A stretch of 64,000 nt of DNA from Companilactobacillus bobalius (GTDB lineage: Bacteria; Bacillota; Bacilli; Lactobacillales; Lactobacillaceae). Shown here piece by piece: positions 16,097 through 24,000 of this stretch. The notes beneath the pieces are model-generated. The model did not search any database and had not been told where the DNA came from. It saw only the letters and a list, made by a program, of their open reading frames with translations. Numbering within the stretch: position 1 is the first letter of the stretch; the number at the start of each line of letters is the position of its first letter. The position numbers and the translations under genes are program-made. The stretch is from contig NZ_LNUA01000077.1 of assembly GCF_009764355.1 (NCBI RefSeq), forward strand, positions 1 through 64,000, in the 5' to 3' direction.

Positions 16097-16489
16097 TTAT
16101 CCCCCCTCTACAATTCTCTGTAGATCATTAATGTTTCTACAATTGCGTAATTTATCTAATCCTGCGTCATTTAGAATGCGATTTAAGAATTCTCCCAAAT
16201 CCTTATCAAGATAGACAACATTTAAAATTATAAACAAAGATGTGGCATAATAATGATTTATTTTATAATTTACTAAAATAATTCCTTGTTCCTGACCACT
16301 ATATTCGATATGTGGTAAATCAAAATTAGTTCCAATTTCAACGGAACCCAATTTTTCTCGTTCAGTAATTTTGGATAAAACACTCTCAGCCCCAATATTG
16401 TAAAGTGCTTCAACTTTTTTACTGATGAATTGATTCAATTCCTGTTTTGAATCAACATTATCGATTTGGAAATAGTTGTATTTAAACAT
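16097..16489 (-). CDS. Stand-alone EIIA-like domain, split from the PRD regulator
   Basis: 130 aa with the outline of a PTS_EIIA_2 domain: FDLPHIEYSGQEQGIILVNY matches the active-site strand with His60 at the phosphorylation position, and FIILNVVYLDKDLGEFLNRIL matches the C-terminal half. It is divergent from the transport EIIA of the same operon. In MtlR/LicR-type activators this domain is the C-terminal end of the regulator. Here it starts inside the last codons of the regulator gene (ATG overlaps the TAA by 8 nt, in another frame, with no clear RBS). It is therefore probably the regulator's own EIIA module, made by coupled reinitiation. Its role is inferred. Confidence 0.6.
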   Translation of the reverse strand: MFKYNYFQIDNVDSKQELNQFISKKVEALYNIGAESVLSKITEREKLGSVEIGTNFDLPHIEYSGQEQGIILVNYKINHYYATSLFIILNVVYLDKDLGEFLNRILNDAGLDKLRNCRNINDLQRIVEGG

Positions 16490-17936
16490 TTAGAAACGAT
16501 TTAACTCTTTGTAAATCCAATTCATTTAATAGTGGGCTGACTACGACGATAGGGACTTTACTCTGTTCAGGAATAGCGACAGTACTGATAATAAGATCGG
16601 CTTCAGCATTATATTTAGACATATCCTCACGATAACTGTAAGAAGAAATTACATCAGTAATGTTCAAATTAGGAATAGCATTCAATAATTTGGTCCGAAG
16701 TAGTTGTGCTGTACCGATGCCGGTAGTACACATTAGTAAAATTTTATTTGTTTTAGCGCTTTCTTCAACCGCTTTAACCACGTATAGAGTAATAAAACTA
16801 ATTTCATCTTCCGACAATTTTAATTGATATTTCTTCATTGTATAGTTATCAACAATTTGTTTTGTCTGTTGAAATTCTCGGCTGTAGCTGTCCTTTATTT
16901 CATCAACTAGAGGATTGACGACGACTAAATTTGATTTTAGGCGGTTGAGCATTGGTTTGATATGGGCACATAAATCTGTTAATAAATGCTGTTTATTGAT
17001 GATTTTTTGGAAAGGATAGTGGTTGATAATTTCGTTAGCAAAGTCAATCACAGGCTTTTCAAACTGAGTGGTAGGCGCGGCATTGTTAATTTGTTGAATA
17101 TCATTGCTGTGCATATAACGCAGTGACAACAGATATTGAGACAAATAGATGATCTCACTGGCATCAATTGTGCGATTCGTGTACCGAGAAATGTTCTCAA
17201 TGATTAGGCGAGCTGTCTCGTAAAACTGATCGTATTTGATATCGGTTGTTTCGATTTTTTTTGGTTTATTTGCATGGGCGGCCGATCTAATTCTTCCCAT
17301 CAAGATATATAAATGAGAAAAGATGTTTAAAGTATAGGGATCAACTAGTACTACATTAAGTTCATCTTGAATCAAAGTTAGTTGAGTAATCAGAAAACTT
17401 CGATCATTATCATTAATAGAAGGAAAAATTTCCGAGATAGAAGTAAAACCTTCAGAAACAGCTCCTTTACGAATTAAGAAGAAATTTAATGCCTGACGAA
17501 TATCGATTTCATTGCCGATAACAATTAAGTGACCATTTTTACGGGTGATTTTAATTTTAAATTTGTCGATACTTGAATTTATTTTTTGAATCTCTTTATT
17601 TAAAGCTGATTCAGAAAGATAAAACTTGTCGGCAGTCTTAAAAAATTTGGGTCCAGTTGGTTGATTGAAAAGAATGTAAACACCGATGGCATAAGTTCGT
17701 TTTTTGTTTTCGTTTAAATCATCGAAATTCTCGGTGAATTCAGAATCGTTGCCAGGTTCAATTGTGTAGCCCAAACCACGTTGCGAAGTGATGATTTCTT
17801 TATCATGATTTATCTTCTTAACAGTTCGATAAATTGTTTTGGTGGAAACATTCAATTCTTTGGCTAAATCTGTAGATTTAATATAGCCGGTGTTCTTAGA
17901 AAGAAACATGATTACTTTCTTTGCGAGTGGATCCAT
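16482..17936 (-). CDS. PRD-containing transcriptional activator with EIIB domain (LicR/MtlR type)
   Basis: DNA-binding activator controlled by PTS phosphorylation, presumably of its own operon. Domains: HTH_11 (1-60, LAKELNVSTKTIYRTVKKI), an Mga-like HTH (about 80-160), PRD1 (about 185-285), PRD2 (about 295-395) and an EIIB domain with LLMCTTGIGTAQLL (Cys403). PRD1 keeps His208 but has Gln near 267 where the second His is expected. PRD2 keeps His325 but has Tyr385 at the second position. It ends after EIIB (484 aa), whereas relatives continue with an EIIA domain, which is encoded by the next overlapping gene. AAGGAGGA precedes the ATG. First gene of the five-gene PTS operon. Confidence 0.85.
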   Translation of the reverse strand: MDPLAKKVIMFLSKNTGYIKSTDLAKELNVSTKTIYRTVKKINHDKEIITSQRGLGYTIEPGNDSEFTENFDDLNENKKRTYAIGVYILFNQPTGPKFFKTADKFYLSESALNKEIQKINSSIDKFKIKITRKNGHLIVIGNEIDIRQALNFFLIRKGAVSEGFTSISEIFPSINDNDRSFLITQLTLIQDELNVVLVDPYTLNIFSHLYILMGRIRSAAHANKPKKIETTDIKYDQFYETARLIIENISRYTNRTIDASEIIYLSQYLLSLRYMHSNDIQQINNAAPTTQFEKPVIDFANEIINHYPFQKIINKQHLLTDLCAHIKPMLNRLKSNLVVVNPLVDEIKDSYSREFQQTKQIVDNYTMKKYQLKLSEDEISFITLYVVKAVEESAKTNKILLMCTTGIGTAQLLRTKLLNAIPNLNITDVISSYSYREDMSKYNAEADLIISTVAIPEQSKVPIVVVSPLLNELDLQRVKSFLNV

Positions 17937-18124
17937 GGTATTCCTCCTTCTTAACTATAATTATATGACGATAAGTTTAATTATCTTATAAGAGAATGTC
18001 CATTGGAACGGACACCTAGAATTCCTTATATGTTCTTAATAGTGGATTCAAAAATCAAGGAACGTATGTGTTCATAGAACACATGCATAATGTGCACTAA
18101 GTGACAGAGTCACTTAGTGCACAT
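17937..18124. promoter_or_regulatory. Upstream region of the PTS operon with two perfect palindromes
   Basis: Two perfect inverted repeats lie upstream of the regulator gene: ATGTGTTC-ATA-GAACACAT (18066-18084) and a 15-bp stem TGTGCACTAAGTGAC (18091-18105) with 18109-18123. A GTCC/GGAC repeat is at about 17998-18016. A minus-strand -10-like TATAAT lies near 17960-17965. They could be activator operators or RNA hairpins; neither carries a T-tract, so they are not terminators. Confidence 0.45.
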
Positions 18125-18156
18125 AAAAAAAACCTCATACAAGTAATTGTATGAGG
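18125..18156 (-). terminator. Intrinsic terminator of the phosphatase gene
   Basis: Stem CCTCATACAA (18133-18142) / TTGTATGAGG (18147-18156); on the minus strand it is followed by eight T (18132-18125). Confidence 0.85.
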
Positions 18157-18329
18157 AAAACGACGTTTTGGTTTTGTATCAGTCAAATAAAAATAGATTA
18201 TTCACGGGAAGTCTGTAGGATTTGTAGTCAGATAAATCAGTGAGGTTACGTCTTCCCACTAATAATTATAACGAAAGCAAAATACTTCTTGCCAATCTAG
18301 TTTGATATAAAACAATATTAGATTAATTT
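18157..18329. other. 3' trailer with long imperfect hairpin
   Basis: No gene seen. GGGAAG at 18206 pairs with CTTCCC at 18252-18257 and the flanks TGTA/TACG extend it, with a smaller inner arm, giving a roughly 52-nt structured segment between the phosphatase stop and its terminator. Function unknown. Confidence 0.3.
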
Positions 18330-19082
18330 TTACTCAGTATAAATTTGTTTGAGTTCTGCCAATTTAGTTTGATCGATACCTAAAGCTTTATCCAAATAGT
18401 TCTCGAAACTACCATAATAGTGTTCAATGGCTTCGAAAACTGAGGTGATACTTTCTAAATCACCTTTGGTCATATTCATTTTGTTGATATCTTGATTACC
18501 ATTTTCATCATTCAAAGTAGCTTCGATTTCGTCACTATCTTGATACATTAGGTTAGTTAATAGGTAGTCTTTAGTAATTATTTCGTCATCAACGCCTAAA
18601 GCTTTCAGAATCAAAAGGGCACCAATACCAGTTCTATCCTTACCAGCTGCACAATGGAAGAGTACTGACTGATGATCTTGGTCGTTGTTGAGAAGACGTT
18701 CAAAAAGAAATCTATAAGCTTCTTGACCGTGTTTGTCCAGAACTACACTTTGATAAATCAATCCTAAATAAGAATAATCACCATGATTAATGGCTCCAGC
18801 CAATTTATCACCGTTTCCGGTTAAAGGGTAGACGGGGTCAGAATATATGCGATAGAAATCGGAAGTAACATCGGACCAAGTTTGTTGTTCCTGATTAGAT
18901 CTAAAGTCGATAACATATTTTAAACCATACTTTTTAAGGTAGTTTAAAGAATTAGTTGTTAAATTACTTATATCCCCTGAACGAAGAAGTTTATTATATT
19001 TAATTGTCGTACCATCCTTAGTGGGATATCCACCAAGTTCACGTAAATTTATGGCACCTTCAAGATTTAAGATACGTTTCAT
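18330..19082 (-). CDS. Tyrosine/dual-specificity protein phosphatase (Y_phosphatase3 family)
   Basis: Cytoplasmic phosphatase of the cysteine-dependent family. The signature FHCAAGKDRTG (Cys144, Arg150) is the HCxxGKDRTG P-loop seen in bacterial LipA/PtpB-like enzymes, which can act on phosphotyrosine and phosphoinositides. The N-terminal NLRELGGYPTKDG and KLLRSGDISNLT and the general acid loop VIDFRS are family-typical. 250 aa, no signal peptide. GGGGAGGAT precedes the ATG. It diverges from the glycosyltransferase at 19150 with only 67 bases between, so they share a promoter region. Confidence 0.9.
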   Translation of the reverse strand: MKRILNLEGAINLRELGGYPTKDGTTIKYNKLLRSGDISNLTTNSLNYLKKYGLKYVIDFRSNQEQQTWSDVTSDFYRIYSDPVYPLTGNGDKLAGAINHGDYSYLGLIYQSVVLDKHGQEAYRFLFERLLNNDQDHQSVLFHCAAGKDRTGIGALLILKALGVDDEIITKDYLLTNLMYQDSDEIEATLNDENGNQDINKMNMTKGDLESITSVFEAIEHYYGSFENYLDKALGIDQTKLAELKQIYTE

Positions 19083-19149
19083 TTTTATCCTCCCCTGTCT
19101 TGTTGCGTATTTTGGGTCATTAGAAGTAAAATAATATTTAAGGTGACTT

Positions 19150-19914
19150 ATGGTGAAAAATAAACTTTCAATTATTATGACGGCTTATAACGTAGCTAGC
19201 TACATTTCTAGCTCGATTGAATCGGTAATCGCTCAGACTAATCGTAATTTTGACTTAATCATTGTGGACGATTGCTCTACAGATCAAACTCAGAAGATAA
19301 TTCGTTCCTATGAAGAAAAGTATGATTGGATCTCTGTTGTTTGCCACAAACAAAATGCAGGTGTTTCAGCTGCCCGCAATACTGGATTAGCCAGTGCCGA
19401 CGGTGACTTAGTAACTTTCATTGATGGAGATGATTGGGTTGAACCTGATTATGTAGAACACTTTCTCTCCAAATTTGAAGATTACGATGTAGATATGGTT
19501 ACTTGTGGGTTCTTTAATGAAGGCGAAAATGGCAAAGTAAAAAATAAAGTTTCAAGTCGACAAACTTCAATCGTTGGTCGAGATGAAGCAATCAAGCAAA
19601 TAATCAGAATGACAGGTACTGTGATGGGTTACACCTGGAATAAGGCCTACATTCGTTCGATTATTACTGATAATAATTTAAGATTCCAAACAGACTTAGA
19701 TTTAATGGAAGATCAAGTTTTTAACGTTGAATATGCGACTGTCGCACGTCAATTTTATTTAGATAACCTTCCTTTATATCATTACATTTCTAGAAAAGAC
19801 AGTATAACCAAACGTTTTGCCATGGAAAATGTGCGTGACGTTGGAGTCGCTAGAATGAAAGTTTACAAAGCAATTCGAGACAGCACTCGAAAAGAAAAAG
19901 ATCAAATGGAGTAG
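19150..19914 (+). CDS. Family 2 glycosyltransferase
   Basis: Transfers a sugar from a nucleotide donor to a surface polysaccharide or lipid. GT-A fold motifs: LSIIMTAYNVASYISSSIESV at the start (motif TAYN), IIVDDCSTDQT, NAGVSAARNTGL, and the metal-binding FIDGDDWVEPDY. MEDQVFNVEY matches the ED motif carrying the catalytic base. 254 aa without membrane helices, so peripheral at the membrane. A G-U-rich terminator follows directly. Acceptor and sugar are not predictable; no polysaccharide cluster adjoins it. Confidence 0.9.
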   Translation: MVKNKLSIIMTAYNVASYISSSIESVIAQTNRNFDLIIVDDCSTDQTQKIIRSYEEKYDWISVVCHKQNAGVSAARNTGLASADGDLVTFIDGDDWVEPDYVEHFLSKFEDYDVDMVTCGFFNEGENGKVKNKVSSRQTSIVGRDEAIKQIIRMTGTVMGYTWNKAYIRSIITDNNLRFQTDLDLMEDQVFNVEYATVARQFYLDNLPLYHYISRKDSITKRFAMENVRDVGVARMKVYKAIRDSTRKEKDQME

Positions 19915-19937
19915 TCGGGCTTAGCTCGGCTTTTTTT
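19913..19937 (+). terminator. Intrinsic terminator
   Basis: Stem AGTCGGGC / GCTCGGCT with G-U pairs and a 3-nt loop overlaps the glycosyltransferase stop, followed by seven T. Confidence 0.7.
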
Positions 19938-20011
19938 GTGTCTGAATTACCAACTAAAGAATAGCACTTTAATGGGTTTATTTGCTTTCAAAAAAACTTT
20001 GAAACTATCCC

Positions 20012-20042
20012 TTGACTGTAACGTGGCGGGACAGTTTATAGT
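20012..20042 (+). promoter_or_regulatory. MerR-type promoter with 19-bp spacer and dyad
   Basis: TTGACT (20012-20017) and TATAGT (20037-20042) are separated by 19 bp, the stretched spacing used by MerR-family activators. The dyad ACTGT (20015-20019) / ACAGT (20031-20035) lies within it. The likely regulator is the MerR protein encoded just downstream at 21122. Confidence 0.7.
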
Positions 20043-20091
20043 ATTTAATTGTTGAGAGATAAATACATTAAATATATAGGAGATATTAAAT

Positions 20092-21042
20092 ATGAAAGCA
20101 GTAGTTATTCGTAAGGCCGGTGGCCCAGAAGTTTTAAAGATTGAAGAACGTCCTATTCCTAAAGCAACTGATAAAGAGACTGTAATTCACATTCGTGCTT
20201 TTGCCGTTCATCGTTATGAGGTTCTAACTCGTGAGGGTGGTTCTCCTTCAGTTAAATTCCCAAGAGTTATTGGGGTTGAAGCTGTTGGTGAAGTTTTCGA
20301 ACCTTCAAAGAATAGTGATTTAAAGAAAGGTCAAAAGATCGTTATCATCAATGGTGGCTTTGGTCGTGAATTTGATGGTGGTGAACAACAATATGCTTTA
20401 GTACCAGATGACATTGTTCGTCCAGTTGAATTTGATGGTTCATGGGCTGATTTTGCAATTTACCCTGAAACATTCTATACAGCCTTTGGTGCTTTGAAGA
20501 CAACTAAGTTACAAGCTGGTCAAACACTCTTAGTTCGTGGTGGTACGACTGGTGTTGGTATGGCCGCAATGGTTTTGGCCAACGCTATGGGTATCAAGGT
20601 TACAGCAACAACTAGACGTGAAGAACGTCGTCAAATGTTACTTGATATGGGTGCAACTGATGTTGTGATTGATCAAGATGGTAAACTTCAAACTGAAAAA
20701 GCTTATGATGGTTTACTTGATATGGTTGGTGCTCCCGTTGTCAGTGATTCATTAGCTCATGTAAACCGTGACGGTATTTATACAGTTGTCGGATTACTTT
20801 CTGGTGAATGGCTATGGAAGAACTTCGATCCATTTGAAAATATTGGTGGCAAGTACATTACAGCCTTCGATGGTGTAGATATTAGTAATGAATTAGTCGC
20901 TGAAATGTTCAAGTTGATCAACGATAATCATTTGACGATTCCAGTTTCTAAGGTCTTCAAACTTGATGATATTCAGGCAGCTCAAGAATACGTTATGAAA
21001 CATGACCGTCCAATGGGACAAGTTATTGTTACAACAGACTAA
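20092..21042 (+). CDS. Zinc-independent MDR alcohol dehydrogenase / quinone oxidoreductase family
   Basis: Cytoplasmic NADPH-dependent oxidoreductase of the medium-chain family, probably reducing quinones or reactive carbonyls. N-terminal GroES-like domain (MKAVVIRKAGGPEVLKIEE; GVEAVGEV). The Rossmann domain has LLVRGGTTGVGMAAMVLANAMG (motif GGTTGVG). The zinc-binding Cys/His set of true alcohol dehydrogenases is absent, as in QOR-type enzymes. The C-terminal KLDDIQAAQEYVMKHDRPMGQVIV is typical. 316 aa, normal length. Preceded by a MerR-type promoter and followed by a MerR regulator gene, so probably induced by an electrophile or similar stress. Confidence 0.88.
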   Translation: MKAVVIRKAGGPEVLKIEERPIPKATDKETVIHIRAFAVHRYEVLTREGGSPSVKFPRVIGVEAVGEVFEPSKNSDLKKGQKIVIINGGFGREFDGGEQQYALVPDDIVRPVEFDGSWADFAIYPETFYTAFGALKTTKLQAGQTLLVRGGTTGVGMAAMVLANAMGIKVTATTRREERRQMLLDMGATDVVIDQDGKLQTEKAYDGLLDMVGAPVVSDSLAHVNRDGIYTVVGLLSGEWLWKNFDPFENIGGKYITAFDGVDISNELVAEMFKLINDNHLTIPVSKVFKLDDIQAAQEYVMKHDRPMGQVIVTTD

Positions 21043-21049
21043 AAATAAA

Positions 21050-21081
21050 TTTATACATCCTGTGAAGGGTGTATTTTTTTT
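21050..21081 (+). terminator. Intrinsic terminator
   Basis: Stem ATACATCC / GGGTGTAT with one G-U pair, then eight T. Confidence 0.8.
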
Positions 21082-21121
21082 GTTAATTTAGCATATAATT
21101 TTATAATGTGAGGAAAATTAT

Positions 21122-21928
21122 ATGTTAAAAATTAGTGAAATGGCTCAATTAGCGAATACAACAAGAAGAACATTGATATTTTACGATGAGCAAGGTGTAT
21201 TTCATCCTAAAGAACGTAGTGATAATGGATATCGCTATTATGACTATGACCAGATATATGATTTATTATTCATTTTGGGAATGAAAAATCTAGGTTTACC
21301 ATTGGAAAAAATTAAAGAATTACAAAATAATTCAAGTGCTGAAGTTATGGACGAGTTGTTGAATATTCAAAAGAAAATAGATGGAAAGATTACTGAATTA
21401 TCTAAAATCCAATCGGTAGTTTCTAAGAAAGTTGGAGAAGGTGAGCAACTAACCGTTCAACCTTATCAACCAGTAATAGTTAAACGACCTAAAATCTCAT
21501 TTTGGTGTTCACAAAAATCGGCTTCTTGTACTGATGAAGAGATTGCAGAACTGTTTGGTTCATTTTATAAGGAATTAGACGAGCTTGCCTTAATGGACGG
21601 TAACCAATCAGGCTTCCTAACTGATCTACCTGATGCAAATGCACAAGAGTATCCAGATGCTTCTTTTAGAGTTATTAAAGAATGTTCTACCAATAATAGT
21701 GGCAAGGCCATGCCGGCAATTGAAAAACCAGCTGGTGAATATGTAACTGTTAAAGTTGAAAATGGTACCGATGAAGTTTGTCGAGGTTTAGAACAACTAA
21801 AGAATTTCTGTCAAAAACAGAATTTGAGTATTAATACTGATTTATGGCAAATGAATGATAATAGTATTTTGACGAATCGTGGTGGTTCGGACTTCATGTT
21901 TTTAGAATATCAATTAAAAAATAAATAA
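21122..21928 (+). CDS. MerR-family regulator with effector-binding (GyrI-like) domain
   Basis: Transcription factor of the BmrR/TipA type. N-terminal MerR HTH-wing (LKISEMAQLANTTRRTLIFYDEQG; NGYRYYDYDQIYDLLFILGMKNLGL), a coiled-coil dimer helix (about 75-105), then a C-terminal domain with EYVTVKVENGTDEV and FMFLEYQL that fits a GyrI-like ligand pocket. 268 aa. It lies 80 nt after the oxidoreductase and terminator, in the same direction, and is the best candidate to act on the 19-bp-spaced promoter at 20012. The ligand is unknown. Confidence 0.85.
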   Translation: MLKISEMAQLANTTRRTLIFYDEQGVFHPKERSDNGYRYYDYDQIYDLLFILGMKNLGLPLEKIKELQNNSSAEVMDELLNIQKKIDGKITELSKIQSVVSKKVGEGEQLTVQPYQPVIVKRPKISFWCSQKSASCTDEEIAELFGSFYKELDELALMDGNQSGFLTDLPDANAQEYPDASFRVIKECSTNNSGKAMPAIEKPAGEYVTVKVENGTDEVCRGLEQLKNFCQKQNLSINTDLWQMNDNSILTNRGGSDFMFLEYQLKNK

Positions 21929-21954
21929 AATGTTTTTTTACGGTACCTTCCAAA

Positions 21955-21970
21955 TGTCATAATGTGGCGA
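21955..21970. promoter_or_regulatory. Palindromic operator, WYL-regulon site A
   Basis: TGTCATAATGTGGCGA, with TACC eight bases upstream, matches sites at 24655 and 29008 (core TGTCATAnTATGnCA). It lies about 55 nt before the TTG start of the first WYL gene and about 10 nt upstream of an extended -10 (TGCTAAAAT, 21978-21986). Confidence 0.55.
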
Positions 21971-22023
21971 CCCTCAATGCTAAAATTTGAATTGTTGTAA
22001 AGGTTAGGAGAGGGGGCCAACTG

Positions 22024-22929
22024 TTGACTAACAGCAAGGACAAAAACAGTCAAGAACGAGTGTTAACTATCATGGGGAGAATGATGCTCGGAGAAAAGAT
22101 TAATATCAATAATGACGCTGAGAGATACGGCGTTTCTAGGCGTACGATTTTACGCGATTTAAGTACGATTAAGCATACTTTAATAGACAAAGAAGTAGGA
22201 AACTATCAATTACAAATCAAATATAATGAGAAGCAAAATAACTATAGTATTTTTGACCATGGAAAATTATCTTGTACAGAAGCGATAATTACACTTTTAC
22301 CTTTACTAGGCAGTGAATTAAAGGCTGATAGTAAGTTAATTAATAGAATACAGAAGAACATAATTTCTTTAGTGGCAACCGATGAAAAGAAAGCTGTAGG
22401 AACTTTGCTAGCTAGTTCGTACGAATCTAATGGTTCGATAAAGTCTAATAATAAAGATGTTTTGAAACTTATTCATCAATTTATAGATGCAATAATTAAT
22501 CGAAAAACGGTTCAGTTCACATATAATGGTCAAACCCAAATACTAAAAGGTGTACCAATATCAATATTCTCAAAAGAAGATCATTATTATATATTGACCT
22601 ACGTAGGAAGTGGACTAAGTAAGAATGTTGTTTATCGGATAGATCAGTTTCAGAATATCAAAGTCTTAAATAATGAAATTAAAGTTCCTCGAGAAAAACT
22701 AGAAGATAGAAGTCAAATTGGCAATAAAAATTATGTTTCTAATAGTGGTGAAGAAATCCATTATCGTTTTCTATACCTTGGAAATCCTCAAGATGCCTTA
22801 AACCGGTTGCCTGATTTTCATATATCCGGTCATAAAGAAAATGGAGTCATTATTGAAGGAAATATAATTTATGCTAAGGATCTAGTATGGGTATTGGACC
22901 ATGGTAAACAAGTAAAAATGGAAAAGTAA
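22024..22929 (+). CDS. WYL-domain transcriptional regulator (first of tandem pair)
   Basis: Predicted ligand-responsive DNA-binding protein. N-terminal HTH (about 12-50: ININNDAERYGVSRRTILRDL), a helical linker, a WYL domain (about 155-220: RKTVQFTYNGQTQILKGVPIS...YYILTYV...VVYRIDQF) and a short WCX-like C-terminal domain ending VWVLDHGKQVKM. 301 aa. The start is TTG preceded by AGGAGAGG. A second WYL gene follows after 23 nt, so the two are made together and may form a heterodimer, as PafB and PafC do in actinobacteria. Site A in the promoter suggests autoregulation. The target genes are inferred only from shared sites. Confidence 0.85.
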   Translation: MTNSKDKNSQERVLTIMGRMMLGEKININNDAERYGVSRRTILRDLSTIKHTLIDKEVGNYQLQIKYNEKQNNYSIFDHGKLSCTEAIITLLPLLGSELKADSKLINRIQKNIISLVATDEKKAVGTLLASSYESNGSIKSNNKDVLKLIHQFIDAIINRKTVQFTYNGQTQILKGVPISIFSKEDHYYILTYVGSGLSKNVVYRIDQFQNIKVLNNEIKVPREKLEDRSQIGNKNYVSNSGEEIHYRFLYLGNPQDALNRLPDFHISGHKENGVIIEGNIIYAKDLVWVLDHGKQVKMEK

Positions 22930-22952
22930 GAATATTTTAGGAGGCAATTTCA

Positions 22953-23963
22953 ATGGACGATGAATTAGAGGATGAAGAAAAACGTATTAAGGAATATGGT
23001 AGTCGTTATCGAATTGTAGAATTACTCCTTCAGTTGCTTTCTGGTGAGACGTTTAACCTTGAAGAATCGATGAAACATTATGGTGTAAAGAAGAAGGCCA
23101 TCCAACTAGATTTAAAATATATGAGATTCCTATTGGATCGATATATGCCTGATCGAAAAATTGTTTATGACGTGAGAGATCAAGTTTATCGAGTTGAGAA
23201 CGAAGGACAGATTACTTCAGCAGAAGCATTGACAATTCTAAAAATGGTTATTGGAACGCGTGCTTTTAGTAAAAGTGAATTGGAAAAAATCGAAGAAGAA
23301 GTTCTGAATTTTGTTTCCTTTAGTGAACAGTCAAGTGTTAAAACCTTGTTATCAACAACATTAGGTAAGTATTATCCTGTTAAAACACAGGATGATTTGG
23401 TAGAAAGAATTGATGAATTTTCTAATTGGATTCTCAAACATAAGATAATTGAGTTTACATACCGTAGCAGCAGAGATGGCAGTAATTCTGATAAGACATT
23501 TGTGGGTACACCAATTAATCTGTATTTTGATACTTCATTTTATTATGTAATGATCTATTTAATGGAAGACGGCGATGATAAGGACAATCCACGAGTCTTT
23601 AGAATTGATAGATTTGATTTTCCGATTAAGGAAAAACGTAAATCTTACAATATCCCATTTAGTAAAAAAGTCGATGAAGGCGAAGTACTGAAAAAAACAT
23701 ATCTATTAAAAATGGGGAATGACGTAAACTATACATTTCAATACTGGAATTATCCTCAAACAGCTTTAGATAAATTACCAGGATCAAAGATTGTAGAAAC
23801 TAAAGATGATGGTAGTGTGATCATCAAAGGCGAGATATTCTCAGAGGGTGCCTTGTTGTGGATTTTAAGTCAAGGAGATGGGCTAAAGGTATTAGGTCCA
23901 GAATCATTAGTTAAAGAAGTTAAAACTCGTTTGAAAAAAGCAGTTGAATTATATGATAAATAA
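22953..23963 (+). CDS. WYL-domain transcriptional regulator (second of tandem pair)
   Basis: Same architecture as its neighbour: N-terminal HTH (about 15-60: RYRIVELLLQLLSGETFNLEE; YGVKKKAIQLDLKYM), WYL domain (about 170-230: HKIIEFTYRSSRDG...FVGTPINLY...YYVMIYL...RVFRIDRF) and a C-terminal WCX-like segment (FSEGALLWILSQGDGLKVL). 336 aa, with an acidic start. GGAGGC precedes the ATG. It is clearly diverged from the first copy, consistent with a working pair rather than a recent duplication. It ends at a terminator shared with the convergent UDG-like gene. Confidence 0.85.
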   Translation: MDDELEDEEKRIKEYGSRYRIVELLLQLLSGETFNLEESMKHYGVKKKAIQLDLKYMRFLLDRYMPDRKIVYDVRDQVYRVENEGQITSAEALTILKMVIGTRAFSKSELEKIEEEVLNFVSFSEQSSVKTLLSTTLGKYYPVKTQDDLVERIDEFSNWILKHKIIEFTYRSSRDGSNSDKTFVGTPINLYFDTSFYYVMIYLMEDGDDKDNPRVFRIDRFDFPIKEKRKSYNIPFSKKVDEGEVLKKTYLLKMGNDVNYTFQYWNYPQTALDKLPGSKIVETKDDGSVIIKGEIFSEGALLWILSQGDGLKVLGPESLVKEVKTRLKKAVELYDK

Positions 23964-24000
23964 AAAAATCGTTTGGATTAATATCCAACCGATTTTTTTT
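23963..24000. terminator. Bidirectional terminator between WYL pair and UDG-like gene
   Basis: AAAAAATCGTTTGGAT pairs with ATCCAACCGATTTTTT (one mismatch), A-run before and T-run after. It serves both convergent genes. Confidence 0.85.

Noticed and set aside
18066..18123. Hairpins upstream of the PTS operon as terminators
   Set aside because: They are perfect stems but have no T-tract on either strand; only the third hairpin (18125-18156) is a terminator.
22024..23963. WYL genes as markers of an anti-phage defence island
   Set aside because: WYL regulators often flank defence genes, but no restriction, BREX, CBASS, Abi or nuclease-helicase genes lie nearby; neighbours are metabolic or repair-like.
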